Below, piece by piece: positions 36,770-48,339 of a stretch of 64,000 nt of DNA. Numbering within the stretch: position 1 is the stretch's first letter; each line of letters opens with the position of its first letter. A program made the translations under genes and the position numbers. A model generated the notes under the pieces. It was not told where the DNA came from and searched no databases. It saw only the letters and a program-made list of their open reading frames with translations. The stretch is from Hormiphora californensis (Eukaryota > Ctenophora > Tentaculata > Cydippida > Pleurobrachiidae): assembly GCA_020137815.1 (NCBI GenBank), contig CM035353.1:4207210-4271209 (forward strand), given 5' to 3'.

Positions 36770-38040
36770 ACAAACTTCCAAAAGAGTGAAACAGAACGGT
36801 TCGCCGGTCGTGTCGGGGAGCCAACAAGTCTCGAGTGCTCTGATCATTCAAATCAAAAAGGAGCAGCCTTTAAATACTTTTCATCACAGGCGCCTTTTAA
36901 AAGCATTTTAGATCATCTGTCACGATTTACGAAAAGTATCGGTAAAGTTGTATTGTTCATACTACCGCGGGGGAGGTGCAACAGCACAACGGTAAAGGGG
37001 TGTGTGTGTGTGTGTGTTTTGCACCGCCCGTCATTCCTCCCACTTTACTGCCCCACAATGGTCGGCAGACAACCTATATTAATATCACTCTTCGCCACCG
37101 TCCCCCACACGTAGGGATAATGTTGATGTTGTTCCGGTTTGGGTCCTGGTATTTTGTCGAGCAAGCTCAACATTTCCCTCGAACCTTCGCCGGCATCACA
37201 AGAAGAGTATTTGATACAGTGAATCTAATATTAGACTGACATACCTATATTGTCAGGACAATGGATGGAATTTACCTGTCTCACAGACTGGTCTTTGGTT
37301 ACTACTGCTCCAGGGAGCTGTAGAGGTAGGTGGGTTGCCGGATATGACAATACCGTGGGTTCACCATCTAATCGGTGACGGCTGAAATATCTTATCACAC
37401 CTCAGGTCTTTGGTCAAAACCGCTAGCAGTACTTATCAGCATGCAACCTGGGGGTCCGGACAGCTAATTTCTTAGCAAGCACAGATAAGCATGAAAAACG
37501 CTTATGTAAACTTCTGGTGAGCATTTGGCAAATTATCAGCTCCCAGGGGTTGCACTATTGCGGGGTAATTACTTGCCATACGGCGGAGGTGGCCCTTTGT
37601 TATGGCCCAGACCTGCCCTACCTTAATCGTGGGTCCCTTATGATGTGGTTTTGTTGGAATTCCCCGGCCGTAGCGATTCTTGCCCTGTGGTTTGCTACTT
37701 CTTTCAGGTCGGGATGGTTGGGGATGGTTTAATCGAATAGGTTACTTTTGGCTAGGTTACTTTTGGAGAATTTTACCAAATCAAGTGTGTTGCTTGATCT
37801 GTTTGTTAGTGAGAAGGATTGTTCTAGATATATTGCAAAAGTAGTATGTGGCAAAAATTTGGGCAGAGGTTCCCCAGGGGAATAACCCCTATTTTTGCGA
37901 GAGAAGGTAACCTCCGTCCGACCAATATGGGATGTTGGACAGGAGGGCTGTTTTAAAGGCTACAGCTGCCGGGTGATTACAAATCATGGGTTGCCATAAT
38001 TGAGGGAGGCTAGTTCTCTGGCGTAGAATTTACCCCCATA
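36770..38040. other. No gene recognised
   Basis: Single-copy-looking sequence plus a (GT)n run at 37000-37017. Missing NDRG exons were sought here without success. The open frame at 37517-37732 has no recognised homology. Confidence 0.4.
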
Positions 38041-38071
38041 ATTAAATGGGAGACAGCCGAAGGGTCATCAG

Positions 38072-39427
38072 CAGGAAGCGACCGAATATTCGGTTCGGTT
38101 CGGTTCGGTTCGGAAATTCGGTGTTTTTTGGGCGGTTCGGTTCGGTTCGGTTCGGTAGGAAATTTTGGCCGAACCACCGAATTTTTTGGTCAAAAAATGC
38201 CCAGAAATCGGGCTTTTTCATGCAAAATTTTTCAATTATTTCACGAAAATTGTATGGATTTCAATGTCAATTTCGCCGTATTAACCCTATTTCGAATCGG
38301 TGGTGCTATGTGGAAATGATTTCGCTAGTTAGCGGGTTCGATATGGATTGATTTGATACCTGACTTCCCGTCGAATCGTGTCCTCATGAGAGCGTCAACA
38401 AATTCAGAAACTTTTTTTTCAAAAAATTCATGGAGAGCACCGATCAAGGTGTTAAGAATCATTCTCTGAAATTTTGTAAAAAAGTTTGGAAAATATTTCG
38501 AAGTCAATTTTATGGAAAATTTTCTATGTCAATTTTTGCGTACGAATCGTGTTTCGAATCGGTATTGCTAAGCGGGAGTGATGTTGCTATTTAGTGGGTC
38601 CGAGATGGATTATGCTGATACGTGATCCCCCATCAAATCTAATTAGGAAGTTTAGGGGAAACGATTCATGTTTCAATAAATCCTGCTAATTAGCGAGAGC
38701 ACTGCCGCATAGCATCACCGATTCGCAACACGATTCGTACGGCAAAATTGACATAGAATTTTTTTTTCCGAAATTGACTTTGAAATATTTTACAAAGATT
38801 TTTCACAAAATTAAATGTTTCTCTAAAAATTCATGGAGAGCATCGATCAAGGTATTGAGAATCATTACCTGAAATTTTGTGAAATTTTTTTTGTGAAAAA
38901 TATTTTAAGTAAATTATGGTATACGAATCGTGTTTCTAATCGACAATACTAAACGGGAGTGATGTTGGTAATTAGTGGGTCCGAGATGGATTGTGCTGAT
39001 ACGTGATCCCCCATCAAATCTAATTAGGAAATTTAGAGAGACACGATTCATGGTTCGTTTAATCCTGCTAATTAGCAATACCATTCCCGTATAGCATTGC
39101 CGATTCGAAACACGATTCGTACGCAAAAATTGACATAGAAAATTTACGATAAAATTGACTTTGAAAATTTTTTCACAAAATTGACTTTGAAATTTTTTCA
39201 AACATTTTTTAACAAAATTTCAGAGAATGATTCTCAATACCTTGATCGGTGCTCTCCATGACTTTTTAGAGAAACATTTATACAGAAAAAGTTTTGTATG
39301 GTTCGGTTCGGTTCGGTTCGGTTACCGAAATTCGGTTCGGTTCGGTTCGGTTCGGTTCGGTAAAAAAGTTTTTCAAATTCGGTTCGGTTCGGTTCGGTGG
39401 AAAAAAACCCGGTTCGGTCGTTTCCTG
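38072..39427. mobile_element. 1.36-kb non-autonomous hAT-type element with (TTCGG)n arrays
   Basis: TIR CAGGAAGCGACCGAA / inverted TTCGGTCGTTTCCTG with an 8-bp duplication GTCATCAG (38064-71, 39428-35). Pentamer TTCGG arrays lie at both ends (about 38087-38157, 39300-39425), both as TTCGG on the plus strand. The interior has nested inverted copies of a GATTCGTACG / AATGATTCTCAATACCTTGA sequence. The TIR differs from that of the 109-bp MITEs by two bases, so all five may use one transposase. Confidence 0.82.
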
Positions 39428-39429
39428 GT

Positions 39430-40880
39430 CATCAGGCATGCCTAGTAGGCAGAGGCCCTCGGTGATTACAAATCATGGGTTGCCATGTGTAACAAGGTTA
39501 CTGGCTGGGGTGAGATTATCAGTTCAACCGGGATCCTCACTAAGACTCAGCCCGACGACCGACCGACAAACGATCGATCAACGACTGATATCAATCGTCA
39601 ACCAACCGCTCATCAATCGACCGCCGAACCAAATCCCAGCAGGGACCAGCCGCACTGCAAGAGCTCGGTGCCATAGTTGAGTTCGGCAAGGTCTCTGGCA
39701 AAGTTTACTCCCCAAGATTGGGGAGAGAGCCGGTGTGATTTGACCGTAATCACTGGACCATCAGCCAACCAGGTCCACGGCAACGGGACTGAGCTCGAAG
39801 AACTCAGCTGGCACGAAGAACCTGAGTTCCCCCCGCTGAACGGTAAAGGGGTAAATGAGTATGTTGAAAGATCTTTCAACAATCATTTTGCTAGGGCAAA
39901 GTTTTTTTAAGAACTTTGCCTTAGCTAAATGATGTCCTGCCTGGTTGGTAAAAGATCGACCCTAATTTAGGGCTGCTAATTTAGGATTTCCCCCAATTGC
40001 GTACGAAGTAGAACCCTTTCACCATCGGGAGCCAATATACTGAGGTTTGTTAAAAAACTAAGTGTATTCCATTGAACAAAAATAATTAAAGTTGGAACAA
40101 TTATTTCTTCCTGGTGCTACCCTTTATGAACGATTAAAACAATTTGCTCACAGCAATAAAATCAAAGGGTTAAATAATTATAACATCGTGAAATTAACAG
40201 TTCAAAATATACCATACATATTAAAATGCGAATTTTTTTCTTGGCGTAAATAACGGCTATAAGAGATAGAGACTTACCCTTTTAAAGGTCCGGTCAAGTC
40301 TGCAGATTTTACGTGCACATGTTAACTGCGAGTTGGGCGATTACACAACTTGCTCACGTTCACTTTTTCACACGTTTCTCTTCAATTGACGTGTAAAATT
40401 TAAAGGACTTCAATGGGCGTAAAAAACATTTCTGACAACATCAGAGAGAGGATAAACACATTTGCAACACTTTTCAATGTTAGCCCTCTCTCTCATCAAT
40501 TAGGCCACTTTGTCGACCTCTGAGGGCTTGGAAAGTTACGTGATTCAGCGTATCACAATTAGTCAGAAAAGTGCCCTGACATATATAATTTTCTGTCGTT
40601 TCCAGGTGAAAAGTCGTAATGTGGCCAATTTGACCCAATCATGCTCAATTAGGACACTTTTTCAGCTTTGAGCACTTGCCAGAGTTGCTCACGTGATTCA
40701 GAATAATTAGTTTCAGTTTCTACTGTCCAAGTTTGATCAAATGATCAAGTTTGATCAGTTTATGCGCACCCTAACGGAGAACCAAACATCAAAAGTATTA
40801 GCTCGGCCCTTGTATCTAAGGCACCTTGATCATCTACGCCCTTCAGTCACTAGGTTGTGGGGGGACTGTACGTGCTGCTC
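39430..40880. other. Gene-free stretch between the hAT-type element and LDLa receptor 1
   Basis: Contains a GATCGAC-rich block (39555-39625) like that at 19865-19960, a short inverted repeat around 39865-39925 (GTATGTTGAAAGATCTTTCAAC region, CAAAGTTTTTTTAAGAACTTTG) and a 37-bp tandem duplication (40845-40920, CAGTCACTAGGTTGTGGGGG). No exon seen. Confidence 0.4.
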
Positions 40881-40882
40881 CC

Positions 40883-43800
40883 TCAGTCACTAGGTTGTGG
40901 GGGGACTGTACGTGCTGCTCCCTGCTGTGGGGTGGAATGATCTTCCTTTACACTCTCATCCATTTCGATCTCTTCGTGATTTTCTTGATCCTCATCATTT
41001 ACAAAATGCTTCCTCATAACCATGATAATACTGCTCCATCTCTCCACCATGGCGCTTACCAAAACCGAAATCTTGTTTGAAATCCACTCCACGATACTTT
41101 TGTAAAGATCCGTGTACAGTATGGGATTCATAACTGAGTTGAGGGGTAGTATTGCAATGGAAAATGTTGAATACCATTCTGTCATGTCTACCACCTCGGT
41201 CGTGTGGAGGACACAACATACCAAAAAGGGGACCCAGCAAAAGAAATCAGTGAGGATTATGCTCGAAATTTTGCTCTGAAGTTGCCGGTGTCTATCCAGA
41301 GCATTTTGCGGTGCAGCGGCACTTTCTCTGCTACTTAGGATTGCAATGAACAGATGACAAACCACGACAATAACAAAACAGACGCAGTGTATGGCAAGGC
41401 CCAAAATCCAAACAAATACTGCCTGAGGTTCACTGGGAAGGACAAAGAACTTGAAGATACACGAAGCATCATTGGCGTAAAACGACTGTTTAACTCCCTC
41501 GACCCCGGTAATTTTGCTTGTAAACATAGCTTTAACGTCCTTTCTAATGGTCTCCCAGCTCAGTCCTCGAGTTTCACGGTAAACTGACTTGGTGTTGGCA
41601 TCGTTTCCAACGTATCCCTGGATAATGGCTGCGTGTTTCGCCTTATCAACAAAACCAGTGAAGAGCTTAATGTCACTAGGGTATGCTAGTCCATTTACAA
41701 ACCTATCCTCAAGCTGTGGCATGAGAGGAGTACAGGCAATCAAACCAGATATTAGCACGATCCCACACTGAATTGAGTAGATCTTCCAACGAAATCGAAT
41801 ATCAATCTCCAACCCCCTTCGGAATTGTAATGCACGAGATGTTCCATGGAGTCGAAAACAGCTTAAAAAGGCCATTGCGAGAGATGAAATCCCACTTCCG
41901 GTCGCGGTTATGACACCAAACAATATACAGGGAATGCTTGTCAGCCATTGAAATTGCTGTGAGCAATATCCCGAGCCATAAACCAGATTTAGAACGAACA
42001 TGGACACCAAGTAGACATTTGTACAGATATCTCCCAGAGTGATCAATCTTGCAAATGACTGCTGTATGAACACTCCTTGGGTTTTAGCTGGTCCAGTAAG
42101 GAAAATATCTTTGAAAAGAACATAGAGATTCAATCCCAATCCTACGCTACCAAAAACTCCAGCTACTATCGTGAGGCCATTGCTTTTTATCAGCCTTCTG
42201 GAACACTTACTGTTACACTCATCGGACAAATCATGACAATCAAACGACCCGTCACACAATTGGCTAAGAACTAAGAACTGAGAGCCACATTTAAAATTAT
42301 TGGAGCAATTTCTTTCATCCGATGCATCACCACAATCATCGATGGTATCACATACCTTAGAGTAGGAGATACACTTGCCACTTTCACAAACAAAGAAGTT
42401 GTTATGGTAGTGATTCTTTTGGGATGCCACAAGAGTAAGCGACCCTGAATCTGAGAGAGATAGAACTCGCTTCCTTATGTTTGGGCAAGAGTTGTGTAGC
42501 ACTGGTCGGGTATTCAAAGGGCACTCAGCATCAGTACACAAGCCACTACATGCCATCAGTACATACTGCTCACCAAAATAAAAGCTACAGTCCTTTTGCT
42601 TAGCATCTGCAATTAGTGTCAACTCGTTTTCCTTTCCAAAGAAGCCCCCAAACTTGTGCTCTACTGTCAGAATGACACAGTTGACTCCTAGCTGCCTCGC
42701 AAGGCCTTTTAGACCCTTTAGACAGACTGGAGAGGTTTTCGTAACTCCAGAGGTAGGCAACTCAAACCTTACACCAATACTACTATGTATCTGTCGACAC
42801 ATCACCGCCTCGTGGCCACAACTATCGATTGTATCACAAACCTCTGCCAGCTCAACATAGTTCTCCCTTTTTTTGTCACACCACCACACCTCACTACAAT
42901 TATTCTTGTGATCTCGATAACGTGTAGTGACCCCATGACCACACGTTATCCAGTGCCCCTGCCGTTCATCTATATCATCCTGACAATCAAAATCGTCATC
43001 CAAAATCCACTGGAATGGTATCCTTAGGAATCCTCGGTGGAAGTTAAACCTTCGGACACACTTCTTTGCAGAGAGCAAGCATCTCTGTTCGTCTGCCCCT
43101 GCTAAACAATCATCAACCCCATCACAAACAAAGTGTTTGTGTACCCTACAAAACAGGCCTACTTCAAGACACCGCGAATCAAGGCCATCATCACATAAAA
43201 CAACAATATGTTTTGGGTTACAGAATCCATTCGAGGAGATAGTGGCGGGGTATTTATCAACAAGACACGAGCCAGCGACGCGGCTCGGATCACTACAATT
43301 CGTTTGATCTAAACCATTAATACAGTACGGAGCCACTGTCTCTTGCTGTTCGTTATCAACTTCAAAAGGAAAACACCGTGTCGCATTGTACAAGGGAAAG
43401 TAATAGTCATTACCCCCACAATTAGTCTCAAACAAAGAGGGTGGCGCATCATAACACAAATCAGAGAATGGGTTCGGGAACATCGATTCATTTTTGCACA
43501 TGAACCCGTACTTTAGACCATTGCAATGAAGCTCATCATAACATGGGTTACGAGGGTTATTAAAGTGGCTTGGCCCAAAGCCTGATAATGGTACGTTACA
43601 GATTTTATTGCAGATGTCTCCCGCCTGATAAGTGAATTTCCGGTTTCCCCAAACAACTTCCGTCACCTCCATTTCAGCTCCCCCGTTGTTACAGTTACTG
43701 GGATTCTTCACCTGCAACAAATAGAAACACGTTGGTTTACAAACAAATGTTTCGATCTTGCAATCTCATCAGTGTAATTGATTACACTGATGAGATCGCA

Positions 43801-44851
43801 AGATCGAAACATTTGTTTGTAAACCAACGTGTTTCTATTTGTTGTACTATCTGCTCTCGGTTCCACGCCGATAGAGCTCTCTTGTGGCCTACTGAAACAA
43901 CCATATTGGATTCTTCACCTGCTGGTATTTCCCCGGATAATCAACACTTGTGCACCATCCACCACACTGTGGAAATGCTATCCTGTATATCCATGACGGC
44001 CTTCCTAATTGCAACAGTCAAACACCCCTGAAAATAGTCATCAATTAATCGACATGTCTGAAAAAAAGTTTTTCCACGGCAAACTGCCCGGTAATAAAGT
44101 GCTCCAGAAATTCCGATAACTCGGATAAACATGCATCATTGAAACAGTATGATGTAGACAGCAGGAACCGACCGAATCAGGAAATACTGATCCCTGATTG
44201 GCTGATAACCAGTCACGTGACCTAAATAACGAGTTCTGATTGGTTGTTTACTTGTTTCGGTCGGTTCCTGGTAGACAGATCTATCACATGACTAACCTGG
44301 TAGATATAAGTGTCGTTGGAGCAAGTAGTGTTCACTAAAACTATTAAGGTCCTGTGAATCTTGTCAACTTTGTGAGAAACCTGAATTTAATTAAAAATTA
44401 GGTATGTTTAAGAATGGATTATTTTAAAGCAACGTTGAACGTTGCAAAAAAAACAACATACCATGTAGCGTTGGTTAGAATATTCACACTGAAGCAACAC
44501 GTCCCAACTCGCCGAGCCAGTTTCACAAACCCGCTTTAGAAATCCGTTGTGATCTTTTATGGGACACGCGTCCAGCAAGGGTTGACTTGTAGTGTCACCC
44601 CGGTGTTCCTCGTTCAGCAAGGGTTGACTTGTAGTGTCACCCCGGTGTACCTTGTTCAGCAAGGGTTGACTTGTAGTGTCACCCCGGTGTACCTTGTCCA
44701 GCAAGGGTTGACTTGTAGTGTCACCCCGGTGTACCTTGTCCAGCAAGGGTTGGCTTGTAGTGTCACCCCGGTGTACCTTGTTCAGTTGTGTTGTATCCGG
44801 GATGAGGGTGGGTGATACTACATGAGATAGCATCACCCACACGAGATACAT
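40883..44851 (-). CDS. LDLa-rich class A GPCR (receptor 1)
   Basis: Exons on the minus strand: 44851-44462 (ATG at 44851; signal peptide MYLVWVMLSHVV; then a 15-residue repeat KVHRGDTTSQPLL x5), an exon ending at 43919 (start near 44110; one extra base near 44006 breaks the frame) and 43711-40883 (943 codons, stop at the end). The ectodomain is Cys-rich with several LDL-receptor class A modules (VCDTIDDCGDASDERNC, LCDGSFDCHDLSDEC). The seven-helix region covers roughly the last 400 residues, with CWVPF in helix 6 and NPILY (NPxxY) in helix 7. The layout resembles GRL101/relaxin-receptor-like GPCRs. The ligand is unknown. A paralogue lies at 59.7-62.0 kb on the same strand. The 207-nt intron 43918-43712 is bounded by a direct repeat (see findings). 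Confidence 0.83.
43716..43843. repeat. 63-bp-arm inverted repeat inside a receptor intron
   Basis: Arms 43716-43778 and 43781-43843 with a 2-base centre and one mismatch. The left arm ends against the 3' splice site gttgcag|GTGAAG. With the 15-bp direct repeats GGATTCTTCACCTGC at 43701-15 and 43908-22, it forms an insertion-like unit equal to the intron. Confidence 0.9.
44162..44270. mobile_element. hAT-type MITE, copy 3
   Basis: 109 bp, TIR CAGGAACCGACCGAA / inverted, 8-bp duplication GTAGACAG (44154-61, 44271-78). Lies in a receptor 1 intron. Confidence 0.92.
44565..44792 (-). repeat. 45-bp coding minisatellite in receptor 1 exon 1
   Basis: Five in-frame copies encode RGDTTSQPLL(N/D)KVH just after the signal peptide. 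Units differ at single bases. The paralogous N-terminal exon near 63 kb lacks the array, so it is a lineage- or copy-specific expansion. Confidence 0.9.
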
Positions 44852-44988
44852 TGTCTGCAATAGTCGCGAGATCAGATGGAAAACATATTTCACCAAAAAG
44901 TATGCTACTCGACCGGTATGATATGATGCCTTTGTTCTCTAAGTAGAGCACGTGTTGTGATCACGTGACTCGTGAGATGCATCTGATG

Positions 44989-45097
44989 CAGGAACCGACC
45001 GAAACAAGTAAACAACCAATCAGAACTCGTTATTTAGGTCACGTGACTGGTTATCAGCCAATCAGGGACCAGTATTTCCTGATTCGGTCGGTTCCTG
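44989..45097. mobile_element. hAT-type MITE, copy 4
   Basis: 109 bp in the opposite orientation to copies 2 and 3, with an 8-bp duplication ATCTGATG (44981-88, 45098-105). Confidence 0.92.
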
Positions 45098-45248
45098 ATC
45101 TGATGTAACACCAACATGGTAGCTTAGAATACCCTGCACATACAATCACTTGTAACTTTTAACGAGCCCTTCAAATTTATATCGATATAGACTGCGGTAG
45201 GATGATTCGACTCCGGTTCTTGAACCGAACTTGTCCAGTATTTGGATG

Positions 45249-45500
45249 TGAAACGACCGTACTTAAAGGTAAACCAAAAATACTATGGCCCTTGGGCCTT
45301 GCTGCACGCGACCGGAGTTTAGACGGCCATAGCTCCACCCCCTGATAAGATAGAGAAGGAGATCATGTCGAGTTCTTCCTACAAAACAAATTTCAAGTCT
45401 TTATCTCATAATGGAGTGGAGTTATGACCGTGGGAAATTTCACAAAACCCAAGTGAGGGCCATAGTAGTTTGGGTTTACCTTTAGTATGGTTGTTTCATA
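45249..45500. mobile_element. Foldback MITE (~250 bp)
   Basis: TIR TGAAACGACCGTACTTAAAG... / inverted (TTTAGTATGGTTGTTTCA), with internal arms around AAATTTCAAGTCTTTATCTCA. Related in its interior to 14724-14937. Confidence 0.65.
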
Positions 45501-45532
45501 ACCAGGGAAAGAAAAAAATTGATTCAGCTTAA

Positions 45533-46921
45533 GGGTACGCTAACCAAAAATTTTTTTCGAGTGCAGGGAAATCTCTCACCGTAGGGTTGTAGGCCATGCC
45601 AAGGAGACCTCAAATATGCAATTTTAGCCCTTAAGTCGAATTCATATTTTTGCTACAGCTGTTTAAGAAATGTCATGTAAATACGTTTTTGGCATCCCAA
45701 AAAATTTTTTTTAAAGATAGGAGCATGAAAATTTGGGGATTTGAAGAGGACATGAAGGTGAATAACCACAAAAAATTTTTTTGCAATCCGAGCTGATTTC
45801 CGGTCCTGAGATGGATTTCTTTTTTTCCACTTTAACGCCCTATTTGGCAAAGTTCCGAAAACATGTGAAAGCTGTAAATTGGTGAAAAGTTGCGTCTAAC
45901 GATTATCTAAGTGGCCATAAAGTTTGGGCGTGTCCTTATTTGAGACAAGCTGTACAGAGTTTTTTTTGTGAAAGCCGTCATTTCAGAAATAAATAAATTC
46001 CCTGTATCTCAAAAACGGCTGATCGTAGAGACCTGAGACTATGCTTAAACGATTCAGAAGGTCCGATTTTGGGGGGGTCTTCTGAGAGACATTTTGCTCC
46101 TACTTCAACCGTTTTTGCTGTAATTGCGAAAAACAAAAACCCATCTTCGCCATCGTGGATTTTTTTGATTTTGTTTTTGGTGATTATAGGGACCCATATG
46201 GACCAAATAGTGAAGGAATTAGCTTGTTACACATTTTTCCATAGTTCCGGTCCTTTCTTAGCCAAAATTCCCTAATTACAGGATATTGGAGTTTAGCTTT
46301 TGCCCTTTTCATAGAATTTGTTTTTCGCAATTACAGCAAAAACGGTTGAAGTAGGAGCAAAATGTCTCTCAGAAGACCCCCCCAAAATCGGACCTTCTGA
46401 ATCGTTTAAGCATAGTCTCAGGTCTCTACGATCAGCCGTTTTTGAGATACAGGGAATTTATTTATTTCTGAAATGACGGCTTTCACAAAAAAAACTCTGT
46501 ACAGCTTGTCTCAAATAAGGACACGCCCAAAATTTATGGCCACTTAGATAATCGTTAGACGCAACTTTTCACCAATTTACAGCTTTCACATGTTTTCGGA
46601 ACTTTGCCAAATAGGGCGTTAAAGTGGAAAAAAAGAAATCCATCTCAGGACCGGAAATCAGCTCGGATTGCAAAAAAATTTTTTGTGGTTATTCACCTTC
46701 ATGTCCTCTTCAAATCCCCAAATTTTCATGCTCCTATCTTTAAAAAAATATTTTTGAGATGCCAAAAACGTATTTACATGACATTTTTTAAACAGCTGTA
46801 GCAAAAATATGAATTCGACTTAAGGGCTAAAATTGCATATTTGAGGTCTCCTTGGTATGGCCTACAACCCTACGGTGAGAGATTTCCCTGCACTCGAAAA
46901 AATTTTTTGGTTAGCGTACCC
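45533..46921. mobile_element. 1.39-kb near-perfect palindrome flanked by TTAA
   Basis: Arms of about 690 bp start GGGTACGCTAACC and end with the inverse, with TTAA at 45529-32 and 46922-25. TTAA targets are typical of piggyBac-class elements. Both strands carry the same open frame (45653-45850 minus, 46604-46801 plus), which only reflects the symmetry. No transposase is recognisable. Confidence 0.85.
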
Positions 46922-46929
46922 TTAATACC

Positions 46930-47610
46930 CCCCCCCCCCCAAAAAAAGAAAGTGTGAAACCCGGCTTTACTTGTTTTGGTACATAATATATTTTAGGATC
47001 ACTGTTGCCTACCGATTCGACGCGACACTTCAAAATTATAATAGAGACTTTTCAGGCGTCACTGTTAGAGCCAAGTCCCTGTTTCCTGCTGCCGTTAGAG
47101 GAGGCACCCCTTGAGTGTTCCATTTCTATGATGCTGTTTATTCAAAGTAAGTGTAACATTTAGAGTTGCAGTATGTGTGAGTGTAATTATTGTGTGTTAC
47201 TGTTTTGTAATTGTAGTGTGTGACTGTTTGAACTGTCCCGGGGATCGAATTAGTGTTCCACACCGTTTACACTGGTACTCTTTCTATAGGTCTTGGTCTT
47301 GGTTTGTCTGCCGGTCTGACCTCTTCTTCTACACTTCAAGAAGCCTACTCACGGGCTGAAAAGACGAAGGAAATGATAAGCCGAGAGCCTGAGATGGTCT
47401 GAGATGGCCCCGTCCCGCAATTATTGACACTGTGTTGTGACGCGCGAGAGGGGTGCTATGTGTAAACTAGAGTTATTTTCGCGCGCGCCCTCTCTTCGCC
47501 TCGTTTTTGTTTGTGTGAAATGGAGTTTTTATTTGGTATTTTGAGAATTTGACTACAAAATTGATTTTACTTAGAATATGTTTATGCTAAAGAATTGATC
47601 TCTTCTTAGC
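46930..47610. other. RRP36 upstream region
   Basis: A C-tract then A-run (46929-46948), followed by AT-rich sequence and GTGTGTGA words. A GCGCGCG-rich patch at 47438-47490 may belong to the promoter. No gene recognised. Confidence 0.35.
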
Positions 47611-47613
47611 ACA

Positions 47614-48339
47614 ATGTTGTCGGACCAAGGGCTAACTCTTGGGGAAATGATGCAGTTAAGGGAGACTATAGGTGAGTTTGTAATCAACTTAAACCAGCAG
47701 CTCTCCCAAACCAATCTCTATGACACGTAAATTACAATCCTAATTAACACCTTATCCCCGTACAGGCACTAAAAAGTTTGATAAAATAACAACGAAAACG
47801 GGAACAGCTGCACCTCCCAGGGATTTCAAGAGATCGAACAAACGACACCCTAGGGAAATGAGCTCCAAAAAGAAAGTATCACTAATCAGACGAGGCGAGA
47901 GCAGCAGCGGTACTCGACCGGTAACCAGAGACCCGAGATTCGATGGACTGTCGGGAGAATTCGACGAGACAACATTTCAAAGTTCGTACGGGTTTCTTTC
48001 TGAGATGAGGGCTGATGAGAAAGAGAAGCTGCAGAAGGATTTGAAGGGGTGTAAAACTGAGGGAGAGAGAAACAAACTGGTAAAGGTTATCAACCGGCTT
48101 AATACCACGGAACAGACTCAGAAGTTGAAGGAGGAGAGGCAGATGTTAAAGGCAGAGAGTAGAAAGAAGGCGCTGGCAGGAGTCAAAGAGGGAAGAACCC
48201 TTACTTTGAGAAGAAGGGAGAGTTGAGAAAGAAGGAACTGAAGAGAAAGTTTACTGAACTGAAGAAAGAAGGAAAAGTTGACAAATATATGGCCAAGAGG
48301 AGAAAGAAGAACATTCAAAAGGATAGGAAAGGTCTTTGA
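47614..48339 (+). CDS. RRP36: RRP36 homologue (rRNA processing), one -1 frameshift near the 3' end
   Basis: Exon 1 is 47614-47671 (MLSDQGLTLGEMMQLRETIG) and exon 2 begins at 47766. Nucleolar factor for early cleavage of the 18S rRNA precursor (family knowledge). Conserved signatures: KRHPREMSSKKKVSLIRR, VTRDPRFDGLSGEFDE and YGFLSEMR, followed by a Lys/Glu-rich helix. After KEGR the original frame stops at 48226, but the conserved tail (NPYFEKKGELRKKEL, then KRRKKNIQKDRKGL) continues in another frame to TGA at 48337-48339. One base appears to be missing near 48194. The N terminus is shorter than in vertebrates. Likely intact apart from a sequence error. Confidence 0.85.

Noticed and set aside
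38087-39425. TTCGG arrays as interstitial telomere or CRISPR-like repeats
   Set aside because: Not a known animal telomere unit, no unique spacers, and they lie within the termini of a transposon.
40883-43720. Calling receptor 1 an ortholog of a specific relaxin or glycoprotein-hormone receptor
   Set aside because: LDLa modules and NPxxY are shared widely; no leucine-rich repeats were recognised, so a specific name is not justified.
45653-46801. Mirror open frame in the TTAA-flanked palindrome
   Set aside because: Again a consequence of symmetry; no transposase features.
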